A stretch of DNA of 53,630 bases from Paenibacillus agricola (GTDB taxonomy: Bacteria > Bacillota > Bacilli > Paenibacillales > NBRC-103111): NCBI RefSeq assembly GCF_011440305.1, contig NZ_JAAOIW010000028.1:1-53630 (forward strand), written 5' to 3'. Positions within the stretch are counted from its first letter, which is position 1. Every line of letters starts with the position of its first letter. The position numbers were made by a program, and so were the translations under genes. The notes under the pieces are model-generated. The model had not been told where the DNA came from and searched no databases. It saw only the letters and a list, made by a program, of their open reading frames with translations. This document shows, piece by piece, positions 8,979 through 17,502 of the stretch.

Positions 8979-9374
8979 TTATAACCAAAGGTAAAGATCA
9001 TCCGACTGCATTTCTAAATCAACCTTCTCCAAGCTTTCTTGCTCTGCGCTGGCAAAGCCAAGCTTGCCTTGACGAAGCTTGGTATCGGGATCAACAAGAT
9101 GCTCTCCTGTAATCAGATCGAATTCCCATCCGTGCCATGGGCATCTGACAATTTCATTCTCGCGACCAAGTGTATACTCATATACATTGGAAGGCAATCG
9201 TGTGCCGGTAACGACACCTCTGCATACGGGAGCTCCAAAGTGAGGGCAAACATTTCGCCAAGCGTAATATTCTCCCTTCACGTTATAAACCCCATACTCC
9301 GCATTTTTGACTTTGACAATTTTGCAGGTGCCTTCGACGATTTCATCTTTATGGGCTACCCAATATTTCTCCAT
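8979..9374 (-). CDS. Rieske-type [2Fe-2S] ferredoxin-like protein
   Basis: 131 aa, a single Rieske domain. The cluster ligands are clear: C43-P-H45 (NVCPHFGAP) and C78-P-W-H81 (VRCPWHGWEFD). There is no signal peptide or extra domain, so this resembles the soluble ferredoxin component of Rieske non-haem iron oxygenase systems or a NirD-like subunit. It is embedded between permease and binding-protein genes (20 bp from the permease), a strange place for an electron carrier. No oxygenase alpha subunit or reductase is in the window. With the amidohydrolase at the operon head it suggests oxidative or ring-cleavage chemistry on the imported compound; that is inference. Confidence 0.85.
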   Translation of the reverse strand: MEKYWVAHKDEIVEGTCKIVKVKNAEYGVYNVKGEYYAWRNVCPHFGAPVCRGVVTGTRLPSNVYEYTLGRENEIVRCPWHGWEFDLITGEHLVDPDTKLRQGKLGFASAEQESLEKVDLEMQSDDLYLWL

Positions 9375-9393
9375 GATTCGTTCCTCCTGTTAA

Positions 9394-10269
9394 TTAGCCC
9401 TTCACGGAGCCAACTAGAGCACCTTTAGCAAAATATTTTTGCAAGAATGGATAGACCAGCAAGATCGGTACGGTCGCCACCGTGATCACGGCCATTTTCA
9501 CTGTCTCGGGTGGTATCGAGGACTCCCCTTCTACGGAGCCTTGCTCAACGAAACCTGCCTGAGAGACCATAACAATCTGTCTGAGCAAAACCTGAATGGG
9601 CCATTTGGTGGTATCGTTGATATACAAGATGGCATGCATGTACGTATTCCATTGGAACACGGCATAAAACAAAGTTAAAGTGGCAATTGCTGGCAAGGAA
9701 AGGGGGATCATAATACGGAAAAACATTCGCAAATCCCCGCAGCCGTCCATTTTAGCCGATTCCTCAAGTTCCACCGGAATGTTCTTGAAGAAGTTAATCA
9801 TGATGATAAGATAGAAAGCGATTACCGCTCGTGGTATAATCAGCGACCAGTAACTATTCAGTAGCCCAAGCGACTTAACCACTAGATAGTCGGGAATCAT
9901 GCCTCCTTGGAAAATCATTGTGAATATAACCAGAAACATCATCGTACGACGGAAGTGAAAGCGTTGGCGTGATAACGGGTAAGCAAATAAGGTTGTAAAT
10001 AACAAACTAATGAGTGTACCCACAATTGTAATAAATACAGTGATTCCCAAGCTTGTAGGCAGTGCATTTGAGCTAAAAATGTATTCGTACGCCTTTAGTG
10101 AGAACTCCGTTGGAAACAACAGAAAGGTTTTGGAATTATAATCGGCAACCGATGCAAAGGAACTCGAAATTACGTGAATAAACGGTATAATCGTAATCAA
10201 TGCAAACAAAATGAGCAGGGTCGCATTGACGACATCAAATAGGCGCTGTCCAAAGTCTTTACCCACCAT
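9394..10269 (-). CDS. ABC transporter permease, LplC/YtcP type
   Basis: 291 aa with six predicted membrane helices. It has the LplC-family N terminus (LITIIPFIHVISSSFAS) and the C-terminal signature LQKYFAKGALVGSVKG. The EAA loop, which contacts the ATPase, reads ELEESAKMDGCGDLRMFFRIMIPLS. Its start overlaps the stop of the preceding permease by one base (TAATG), so the two subunits are translationally coupled and should form a heterodimer. Confidence 0.92.
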   Translation of the reverse strand: MVGKDFGQRLFDVVNATLLILFALITIIPFIHVISSSFASVADYNSKTFLLFPTEFSLKAYEYIFSSNALPTSLGITVFITIVGTLISLLFTTLFAYPLSRQRFHFRRTMMFLVIFTMIFQGGMIPDYLVVKSLGLLNSYWSLIIPRAVIAFYLIIMINFFKNIPVELEESAKMDGCGDLRMFFRIMIPLSLPAIATLTLFYAVFQWNTYMHAILYINDTTKWPIQVLLRQIVMVSQAGFVEQGSVEGESSIPPETVKMAVITVATVPILLVYPFLQKYFAKGALVGSVKG

Positions 10270-11189
10270 TAGTAGAGGCCCTCCTCACCGAATTTTTTTG
10301 CAAGCCAGTTGGCAAAAATAACGAGGAGCAAGCCTACAACGCCCTTAAAAAGTCCAATAGAAGTCGCATAGCTGAGTTGTCCATTGATTAACCCCACCCG
10401 ATACACATAGGTATCGAATACTTCGGCGACATCACGATTCAGAGAATTGACGAGATTGAAGACATGTTCAAAGCTTGTTTCTAGAATATCGCTTAATTTC
10501 AGCAAAAGAAGAATAACAATGGTGCTTCGGATGCCTGGCAGCGTGATATGCCACATTTGACGGAAACGACCGGCTCCATCCATTTTGGCCGCTTCATAAA
10601 GCTCTGGACTGAGCGCTGCCAGTGCAGCCAGATAAATGACTGTCCCCCATCCACTATCCCGCCAGATCACCTGTAAAATATACATAGGACGGAACATCCC
10701 GGGATCCATCATGATCGAAAAGTTTTCGAAGCCCCATGACTCGATAAGGGATTGGAAAATGCTTCGTTCTGACTCGAAAATGACAAAAAACATGGAGACA
10801 ACAACAACCCAGGACATAAAATGCGGAATGTATACAAGGGTTTGAAGAGAGCGCTTGAACCATTCTCTACGTAACTCATTCAGCATGAGGGCTAAAATAA
10901 TCGGTACAGGAAATGCAAACACCAGTTGGTACACGGATAACATCAATGTATTGCGTAATAAAGTGAAGAAATCAGGATCTTCGAATAGCCGATAGAAATG
11001 CTTCAATCCAACCCATTTACTTCCTGTAAATCCGGTAAAAGGGTGAAAATCCTGGAATGCAATAATAATGCCGCCCATGGGCAAATACTTGAATAAAATA
11101 AAATAGAGGATGCCTGGCACAGCCATTATATAAAGCCAATGGTCACGTCGAATATCTTGTAACAGTCTTAGTCTAGTTGTTTTCACCAA
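10269..11189 (-). CDS. ABC transporter permease, LplB type
   Basis: 306 aa, six membrane helices, with the LplB-type N-terminal motif ILFKYLPMGGIIIAFQDF and EAA loop ELYEAAKMDGAGRFRQMWHITLP. It pairs with the downstream LplC-type protein. It starts 15 bp after the amidohydrolase stop. The operon couples this transporter to an amidohydrolase and a Rieske protein rather than only glycosidases, so the solute may be a modified sugar or sugar conjugate. Confidence 0.92.
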   Translation of the reverse strand: MVKTTRLRLLQDIRRDHWLYIMAVPGILYFILFKYLPMGGIIIAFQDFHPFTGFTGSKWVGLKHFYRLFEDPDFFTLLRNTLMLSVYQLVFAFPVPIILALMLNELRREWFKRSLQTLVYIPHFMSWVVVVSMFFVIFESERSIFQSLIESWGFENFSIMMDPGMFRPMYILQVIWRDSGWGTVIYLAALAALSPELYEAAKMDGAGRFRQMWHITLPGIRSTIVILLLLKLSDILETSFEHVFNLVNSLNRDVAEVFDTYVYRVGLINGQLSYATSIGLFKGVVGLLLVIFANWLAKKFGEEGLY

Positions 11190-11204
11190 TTATCCTCCTT
11201 ACTT

Positions 11205-12326
11205 CTAATCCACCTTCTTGTGCAAACCATATAAAGTTGCTGCATTTCCTCCTTGGATTTTGGCGCGAATATCTTTCGGAAATGCAGAGAGCACCAGCTT
11301 CGGAGGGTCAAAATCCCAATGGGGATAATCACTTGAGTACATAATATTATCCTCGGCCTTACACATTTGAATAAGCTGCACGAGATGCTCAGGTAAGCTT
11401 GGCTCCTCGATAGGCTGCGTGGTCATATAGACATGCTCCCGAATGTATTCCGATGGCATCTTTCTAAGCCAGGGTGTTGTATCCCGCAGCGCCTTGTAGT
11501 TCTTATCCATTCGCCACATGAGATGAGGCAGCCAGGCGATACCACCTTCAATCGCAACTACCTTCAGTCCCGAATATTTCTCAAAAACACCCTCACAGAC
11601 TAAGCTATTAATGTGCGCCATATAATTGGTCGGGAGAATGTTGTGCCATTCCATATATCGAGATGGATAGCCCGATGGTGTAGGCGTACCTGCAATGCCT
11701 CGTCCTTCGGTCCCTGGATGGATAGCAACGGGCAAGCCCATCCTCTCTGCTGCCTCATAGATCGGATGGAAGCTGCGATGGCCGTATAAGCGTGTAGAGC
11801 CGCTGCACATGATGACTTCTACGATATCGGGATGTCCACCAATACGCTCGATTTCCTTTGCCGCATACTGCGGATCCGAATGGTTGATCACCATGGCTCC
11901 TTTATATCGAGGATCCGCAGATAACCAATGGTCAATCAAATAATCGTTATAAGCCGATACCGCCGCATTCCCATAATCAATATCTGGATTGAGCGACATT
12001 TCGAGCACATTTTGCCCAGTTAATATCACGTAATCAAAGCCATATCGTTCAATGTGGTCCTTAACCATAAATACCGGATTACTGCCAGAGCTTCCGCCTT
12101 CATCTGGAATAGCATCTCTCCTAAGCACACCTACCGGTGAGTAATAAGGTTGACCTACACCGGTTCCTACACCGAGCCATTGCTTATGCCATGGCTTATC
12201 TAAATAAGGAAGTAGGTCTCGAGGATCCTTGATTCCGTTATGCACATCGGTATCAATCAACATCGCCTTATTCGAGGGCACGTTTGTTTTCTCCAACTGC
12301 TTACACCCCTTCTTCATTGTGTTCAT
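11205..12326 (-). CDS. Amidohydrolase (amidohydrolase_2 / ACMSD-like) family protein
   Basis: 373 aa TIM-barrel metal hydrolase. Visible metal-site motifs are D27-V-H29 (LIDTDVHNG), H203-P (AIHPGTEG) and SSDYPHWDFDPP near residue 325. Members of this family decarboxylate or hydrolyse aromatic and ring-derived acids; other members have unknown roles. The first gene of a seven-gene operon. The start is uncertain: ATG at 12326 has only GGCGAGG close by, whereas a TTG at 12296 (LEKTNVPSN) is preceded by AAGGGGTG at good spacing and would give 363 aa. The catalytic substrate cannot be deduced. Confidence 0.82.
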   Translation of the reverse strand: MNTMKKGCKQLEKTNVPSNKAMLIDTDVHNGIKDPRDLLPYLDKPWHKQWLGVGTGVGQPYYSPVGVLRRDAIPDEGGSSGSNPVFMVKDHIERYGFDYVILTGQNVLEMSLNPDIDYGNAAVSAYNDYLIDHWLSADPRYKGAMVINHSDPQYAAKEIERIGGHPDIVEVIMCSGSTRLYGHRSFHPIYEAAERMGLPVAIHPGTEGRGIAGTPTPSGYPSRYMEWHNILPTNYMAHINSLVCEGVFEKYSGLKVVAIEGGIAWLPHLMWRMDKNYKALRDTTPWLRKMPSEYIREHVYMTTQPIEEPSLPEHLVQLIQMCKAEDNIMYSSDYPHWDFDPPKLVLSAFPKDIRAKIQGGNAATLYGLHKKVD

Positions 12327-12498
12327 TGCCTCGCCATTTATCTTAACCCGGCGAACTCTTACCGACTATAATCAATGCGTGACAGCCAGAAAGTCTTGGT
12401 ACTAAGGGATTCTTCAGGCAGATATAATCCCTACAGACACACCTAGAATCATTATGTGACAGGATTCTTGATCACGATCCAACTATATTTGAACACAA
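12327..12498. other. Upstream region of the amidohydrolase operon
   Basis: No gene seen. It should hold the promoter of the seven-gene operon on the minus strand. TATA-like elements occur (TATAGT near 12365 on the minus strand; TTATAT near 12467), but none has a convincing -35 partner. The left half contains imperfect repeats around GATTCT. Confidence 0.4.
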
Positions 12499-12521
12499 AA
12501 AAGCCACCCCGAGGGTGGCTT
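12499..12521 (-). terminator. GCCACC-type terminator hairpin, boundary repeat copy B
   Basis: AAGCCACCC (12501-12509) pairs with GGGTGGCTT (12513-12521), with a T-run on the minus strand (TTTTTTGTG). It ends the ten-gene operon coming from the right and separates it from the next operon. The left flank (TATATTTGAACACA) resembles that of copies C and F. Confidence 0.8.
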
Positions 12522-12548
12522 GTCCTATGAATGAAAGTAGTTTTAATG

Positions 12549-12595
12549 ACGTACCCGAGAGGGAGCGAACCTCGACCTACAGTTTAGGAAACTGT
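12549..12595 (-). pseudogene. Degraded 3' fragment of tRNA-Arg(CCT)
   Basis: The minus strand reads the anticodon stem-loop (ACAGT TTCCTAA ACTGT), variable loop, a mutated T arm (GAGGTTCGCTCCCTCT) and the acceptor 3' strand CGGGTAC of tRNA-Arg. One T-stem base is lost and the 5' half is missing. It aligns with the complete tRNA genes at 28.9 and 44.7 kb and has the same orientation and the same adjacent terminator. Confidence 0.8.
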
Positions 12596-12660
12596 TAATT
12601 GCCAGTTGCAATGGGTTTGTTCATGTGCGTTCTAGCAAGCAATAGGAATCCGCATATAGA

Positions 12661-13605
12661 CTAATTGAATCCTTCAGGTTCATGCATAGGCTGTTCGTAT
12701 ATCGCGATACCACTGCCCAAACGAATCCATGTATCGAACCGCGGCTCACCCTCGTACAGACGGATAATACGGGCTCCTCTTGGAAATTCCCTTTCGTGAG
12801 GGTACGTATTTTCTCCGGTTACTCGCCCATAGCAAAGACGGATTCCATGAAGTTCTCCCCAATAATCATTTAAATGGTCATGACCACAGAAAGTTCCTAT
12901 CACATCGGCTCTCTCCACCATGGCCGTAAATAATCCTGAGTTCACTTTCGGACAGCATACTTCCTCCTGCTTGCCCCCGCTGCAAATCTTGCTTTGCCAA
13001 ACTTCATTGTATTCAGGAATTGGGATATGGAAGAAGGCGAGCGATGGGACGGAACCCCCTTCATGCACTTCTGCCAATTGTTTGGATTCCCTTAGGTACC
13101 AAGAGATTTGATCCCTTCGGATCCAGTCATATCCATCAACCTGCGGATTGCAGGACAAATTGCCAGAGTCAAAGAAATATAAAACTGCACCGCACTTCCC
13201 CGCTTTGTCCTGAATAGGAAGAAGGTAATTCCCAACTCCAGTCACCGTTTGCGGTCCCCTCTGAGTAAGCGAATGTTTATGCGCCAAAACCACATTCATC
13301 AATTGTTCGCGGCTAATAACCGCTTCCGAATCATGGTTTCCGAATATGAGTGCCCATGGAATGCCTCTTTCTTCTACAGCGGCGACAGCTTGCCGCAGCA
13401 TGTCCGCAGGATCCGCCTCCGGTGTGGGATGCACAACATCCCCAGTGAAAACAACAAGATCCGGTCTTTCCGCCTCTAGCACATTTCTCATGACCTCTTG
13501 TGATTTCAGATCCTGCTCCGATCCATGCTGCCAATGAATATCTGTAAATTGAACGATCGTAAACGTTCCATCTGAACGGAATGACAACGAATCCTGTTTA
13601 TCCAT
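12661..13605 (-). CDS. Calcineurin-like metallophosphoesterase (copy 1)
   Basis: 314 aa with every metal motif: FTDIHW (D-x-H), FTGDVV (GD), IFGNHDSEA (GNHD), FFHIPIPEY and FCGHDHLND (GHDH). It belongs to the Dcr2/PAP29-like branch of dinuclear metallophosphoesterases. The RBS is GGGGG 8 bp before the ATG. It overlaps the upstream PHP gene by 8 bp and is the last gene of the glycan operon. A clear paralogue is the second gene of the same operon (23922-24848); both share the N-terminal block FTIVQFTD.HW and the C-terminal ELHGIRLCYGR. It probably removes phosphate or splits a phosphodiester on an imported glycan; the substrate is unknown. Confidence 0.88.
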   Translation of the reverse strand: MDKQDSLSFRSDGTFTIVQFTDIHWQHGSEQDLKSQEVMRNVLEAERPDLVVFTGDVVHPTPEADPADMLRQAVAAVEERGIPWALIFGNHDSEAVISREQLMNVVLAHKHSLTQRGPQTVTGVGNYLLPIQDKAGKCGAVLYFFDSGNLSCNPQVDGYDWIRRDQISWYLRESKQLAEVHEGGSVPSLAFFHIPIPEYNEVWQSKICSGGKQEEVCCPKVNSGLFTAMVERADVIGTFCGHDHLNDYWGELHGIRLCYGRVTGENTYPHEREFPRGARIIRLYEGEPRFDTWIRLGSGIAIYEQPMHEPEGFN

Positions 13606-14635
13606 TGGTGAATCCCCCTGTTCCTAGCTTGAGCGGTGTAAAAATCCTGGACCGGTTTTGGAAGTATACAATTTCCTTGTAGCCCGCTTGATCAAGCAAT
13701 TGCTCCGCTTCGTCAAGCAGAGTACCTATATCATCGGGATAATGTGCATCCGAGCTGGTTGTTATAGGTACTCCGGCACGACCTAGCACTTGCAGAAACG
13801 TGGGACTTGGGCATGCTTCTTTTACCGGATAACGGTACGCCAAGCCAGTATTGAGTTCCGTTGCGACATTGGCCTGTTTTAAAGCATGGGCCACCTCTTC
13901 ATACATAGGCAGAAGGAGACTTTCATCGGGTCTATATCCAAACACCTTCAAGTTGTCTAAATGGGCAATGATATCAAATATTCCGCTCGCTGCCGCACTT
14001 TTCACCGTATTGAACAGTTGATTGTACAAAGCTACCAAATCTTTCTCCTTAAACAGCCCCTGTGTTTCTGGATTGTCAAAGCCCCAGCCATCAAGAAAGT
14101 GGATCGAGCCAATGACATAATCAAATTCATAGTGAGATAAGAGCTCCCGTAATTCGTCCTCCCCACCTGGAAAATAATCGACCTCAACGCCCAGGGACAA
14201 GGAAACACCAGCTTCCTGCTTCATCTGATGCACCACTGACAAGAAGGGTTCTATAGAGCTAACACAGACCCTTTCCAGCCATTCCTGCTGGATCCTACCA
14301 ATTGGGGAACCGTCCAGTATCATATACTTTTCGTAATAAGCACGAAACTCATGGAATCTGTACAGGTGATCCACAAGACCGTAATGGCCGATTCCCTGCT
14401 TGGCACCCTCACAGAAATAATGTTGGATCCATTCCGGACTGAAGCAGCCCTGCTCCAGCCTCTTATTAAGCAGCAAGGTCAAGCCCTGGATCCATTGGAG
14501 CGAATTCGGTAACGGTTGGTCCGAGCCACACTGCACATGTAGTCCATTTACATGTGCTAAGGCTCTTGCCGTCCGTTGCAGCCAACCCGTGGAATAAGGT
14601 CCTTCTTCCAAATGAAAATGATGATCAACTCTCAT
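13598..14635 (-). CDS. PHP-domain phosphoesterase (histidinol-phosphatase-like)
   Basis: 345 aa PHP (polymerase and histidinol phosphatase) metal hydrolase. Motifs are VDHHFH at the N terminus, GVEVDYFPGGED, GSIHFLDGWGFDN, DIIAHLDNLKVFG and the C-terminal SSDAHYPDDIG, which together form the trinuclear metal site. It differs from HisJ in carrying an about 110-residue helical insertion after the first motif. No his genes are nearby, so a sugar-phosphate or phosphodiester substrate linked to the glycan operon is more likely than histidine synthesis. Its stop overlaps the next gene by 8 bp. Confidence 0.85.
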   Translation of the reverse strand: MRVDHHFHLEEGPYSTGWLQRTARALAHVNGLHVQCGSDQPLPNSLQWIQGLTLLLNKRLEQGCFSPEWIQHYFCEGAKQGIGHYGLVDHLYRFHEFRAYYEKYMILDGSPIGRIQQEWLERVCVSSIEPFLSVVHQMKQEAGVSLSLGVEVDYFPGGEDELRELLSHYEFDYVIGSIHFLDGWGFDNPETQGLFKEKDLVALYNQLFNTVKSAAASGIFDIIAHLDNLKVFGYRPDESLLLPMYEEVAHALKQANVATELNTGLAYRYPVKEACPSPTFLQVLGRAGVPITTSSDAHYPDDIGTLLDEAEQLLDQAGYKEIVYFQNRSRIFTPLKLGTGGFTNG

Positions 14636-14662
14636 TATGCAGCAGCCCCTTTAAAGTGATTT

Positions 14663-17374
14663 TCAATATGATTCGACCTTGATATTCAGCTTTCCTTCTT
14701 CCTCACAGCAAGGAACGGTAATCTCAAATACTCCGTTATATGGCTCAACATATGCGATCTGCTTATCATTCCATAGAACAGCATAGCCATCACCTGGCGT
14801 CATACAGACGAGAAAGGTATAATTTGACGTATGACTGCTCCCATGGCGAATCATTCGCGCCTCCAGCTCCGTGAAGCGGTTGTTAAATGTCCGTTCCTTT
14901 ATCCATATGTCCAATCCCACCGTCAAGGTGCCCGGTTTGTGATAGGCAGCATACCAGCTCATCACCGGTGAAGACAAGGCTCCGAATTGGTGCCAGCCAG
15001 CGCCTCTGCCTGTCTCTACGATAAAATGCTCAAAGCAATTATACGTGGCCTCCGTCTCTCGCTTCCATACCTGCAAAGCCGTTTCGGCGATTAGGCGGGC
15101 CTGTTCTCCCTTTCCCAGATCAAACATCGTTTTCCAGACAAACCACTGATGAGCCATCCAGACTGTTCCGTTCCAATAACCATCCTTGCGGTAATAAGGC
15201 GCAGATTGACTTACCGCTCCTATTCCGATAGGGGTCCAAAGCTCCTCTGGCGAGAATAGGTGGGACAGCAACATCGCTTGCTGCTCAGACGTACAAATTC
15301 CGGCCATTAGTGGATAAACCCCATCAAGCCCGCAGTTATAGTTGTTGCCGTCTTCATCCCGCAGGATGTTTGCAGCTCCGCCTTTTTCATGCACAACATA
15401 ACCGAAATATTGGCTGTTTTCTTCCCAGGCATATTCCTGAAGCGCCTTGGACAGTTGTTTAATGGATTCATCATACTCCTTGATGTCTTGCTCGCACTCA
15501 CCGAGTTCTAATGCAGCCATTCGAAGAATTTTAGCGATTCGAATACAGTGGCTTGAAGTAATTGCCGGTGCTGTAGACGCTGTACACTTCTGCCGATGCA
15601 CCTGAACTTGCGCAGGATAATCATCCCAACCTCCAGAGTTATAAAAATAGTCCCAAGTCTGGAGCAGTCCCGAGGCAAGCCCCGCCGTAGTGGAGCTTCC
15701 CAAGCTGCCATTCAGGAACAAATAGTACCTGCGCAGTTTGGGATAAAAAAACTGCAGCAGCTCACGTGATTGTGTACGGCTCCATAGCTCTAAATACAAA
15801 TAATGTTGAACGGGCACCGGACTCCCATGGTGAATGAACGCGGCTTGCTCGTCATCCTCTTCCGTTACATAAGCATTCAACGTATCCACCGCGCGTTGCG
15901 TATCCAGCTCAAGCAGACCCAGGCCGATGAACCCCGAGTCCCAGGTGTATAGGCTATCCCACCAGCGGCCAGGTGTGCTATGGCGTATATAGGAACGTTT
16001 CGTATAAACGGGATATACGACATTCGTCTGCATAACCGCCGCCAGCAGCTGTTGGCTGAATCGGTACGTTTCCCCTGCCGGGTTAGGTTGACGATCCGCT
16101 GCTCCTGCTTTGGCTGCCAAGTAACGGGTTTCCTGAAGGCCACGTGCCTCGCGGAAACGCTGCAGTTCCTCGTTCACTTGGGTGATACTGCCTTCACAAA
16201 TGATACCGTATACAACCTTTGACGTTTGCGGCGGTAAAAAAAGCGGCCGCATGAACACATTCGTATAATGCCCCTGACCATCGCCCTGGAATGAGTCATG
16301 AACATGATCGTGGACATGATGCCGCATGAAACGATCCAATTCGCTGTGATGATACTCACGGATTTCGTAGGCTTCGAAGTCCCAGCCTAGTCCATATACG
16401 CCTTCGGTATGGTCATAAGCTAACAACAAACTTTCAGGAACCGGGCCTGTACGGATCCCGGGGACCGGGTTCCAAGGCACCTCGGAGAAAACGACCTGCT
16501 CCACTGACGCTTTGTTTACGATTACGAACCCATCAAGCTCCAACGGGGCAGGGATTGCCGAAACAATAGTTAGTACATAATCTCCTGCATCCAGCACGCC
16601 GAGAGCTGCCGCAGCAGTTTGCAAAGCCCCGCTTCCCTCAAGCCGGATATCTTGATCACCTAAGCCGCTTATGCTCAAAACAGCACTATCGCCAGCTGCC
16701 ATCCGGTAGCGAATGAGCAGCATCCCCTCATACAGCTTGGACGGTATACGGAGTTGATAAGTAACCGTATCGCCTTGATCTTTGCCAAACTCTCTGCCGA
16801 GACAGCAACCGCCAACAAATTCGTGCTTACGCTCTTCACCACCTATCCAGCCGTCGTACACTAAAGAATCATTAGCCTTTGGAACCGCAAATCCGAGTGA
16901 ACGATAGTCCAGCGCATCCACCCACAATGCGAGTTCCGGAAGCTCCACTTGCCAAGCTCTAAGGCGCTCTTTGTGCGAGGATACCTGCGGCGCATGAAGC
17001 GATGCCATCCAGTTTACGACCAGCGTTTGTTCTAGATTCGTATTATTGATGCATTCACAGCGTATTAATCTGGCGCATTCGGACCATGCGCTATATGAAA
17101 TATCACAATATACTTGATCCTTCCACTCCAGCTGCTGGCGGTATGCATAATAAGACAGGTCAGCTGCCGCCTCCCATGGATGAAATCCGGATTCCCACAT
17201 CACATTGGGAATATCGACTTTGCGCCGGTATAATCCCCCGAATACGCTGAGGTCGAAACGCAGCCCGCTATCGATATCGGGTAGATGGGAGATACCCGCA
17301 TATTGTTTCGTGTAGGGCCCCCATGTCGGAAGGTGCAGATCATGGGTACTGCGTAGCTTCTCTATTCCATGCAT
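14663..17374 (-). CDS. MGH1/GH63-like (alpha/alpha)6 glycosidase
   Basis: About 903 aa, cytoplasmic. The N-terminal 400 residues are beta-rich (carbohydrate-binding-like). The C-terminal (alpha/alpha)6 barrel at about 450-860 carries GH63/MGH1-type motifs: RWWDSLYTWDSGFIGLGLLEL, LLQTWDYFYNSGGWDD, DGVYPLMAG, YWNGTVWMAHQWFVWKT and ATYNCFEHFIVETGRGAGWHQFGALS. These enzymes hydrolyse alpha-glucosides or related alpha-linkages such as mannosylglycerate and glucosylglycerate. The start is the ATG at 17374, 9 bp after GGAGGG; the upstream TTG touches the site. The gene lies between the binding-protein and PHP genes. Confidence 0.8.
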   Translation of the reverse strand: MHGIEKLRSTHDLHLPTWGPYTKQYAGISHLPDIDSGLRFDLSVFGGLYRRKVDIPNVMWESGFHPWEAAADLSYYAYRQQLEWKDQVYCDISYSAWSECARLIRCECINNTNLEQTLVVNWMASLHAPQVSSHKERLRAWQVELPELALWVDALDYRSLGFAVPKANDSLVYDGWIGGEERKHEFVGGCCLGREFGKDQGDTVTYQLRIPSKLYEGMLLIRYRMAAGDSAVLSISGLGDQDIRLEGSGALQTAAAALGVLDAGDYVLTIVSAIPAPLELDGFVIVNKASVEQVVFSEVPWNPVPGIRTGPVPESLLLAYDHTEGVYGLGWDFEAYEIREYHHSELDRFMRHHVHDHVHDSFQGDGQGHYTNVFMRPLFLPPQTSKVVYGIICEGSITQVNEELQRFREARGLQETRYLAAKAGAADRQPNPAGETYRFSQQLLAAVMQTNVVYPVYTKRSYIRHSTPGRWWDSLYTWDSGFIGLGLLELDTQRAVDTLNAYVTEEDDEQAAFIHHGSPVPVQHYLYLELWSRTQSRELLQFFYPKLRRYYLFLNGSLGSSTTAGLASGLLQTWDYFYNSGGWDDYPAQVQVHRQKCTASTAPAITSSHCIRIAKILRMAALELGECEQDIKEYDESIKQLSKALQEYAWEENSQYFGYVVHEKGGAANILRDEDGNNYNCGLDGVYPLMAGICTSEQQAMLLSHLFSPEELWTPIGIGAVSQSAPYYRKDGYWNGTVWMAHQWFVWKTMFDLGKGEQARLIAETALQVWKRETEATYNCFEHFIVETGRGAGWHQFGALSSPVMSWYAAYHKPGTLTVGLDIWIKERTFNNRFTELEARMIRHGSSHTSNYTFLVCMTPGDGYAVLWNDKQIAYVEPYNGVFEITVPCCEEEGKLNIKVESY

Positions 17375-17410
17375 TCGATTCAACCCTCCATCGTCTCATG
17401 ACCATCGCAT

Positions 17411-17461
17411 AATAAAAAGGGAAGCCGGCAAAGGAAGAGAAACCCTCTTCCTACCTCCGGC
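17411..17461 (-). terminator. Internal terminator-like hairpin after binding-protein gene
   Basis: On the minus strand GCCGG...CCGGC and AGGAAGAG...CTCTTCCT form an imperfect two-part stem, followed by CCCTTTTTATT. It lies just downstream of the binding-protein stop (17503), so it probably reduces readthrough into the enzyme genes and lets the binding protein be made in excess. Confidence 0.6.
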
Positions 17462-17502
17462 ATCCTTGTAACCTACTATAGTGTATTAAGCAAGCTTAGA
17501 CC

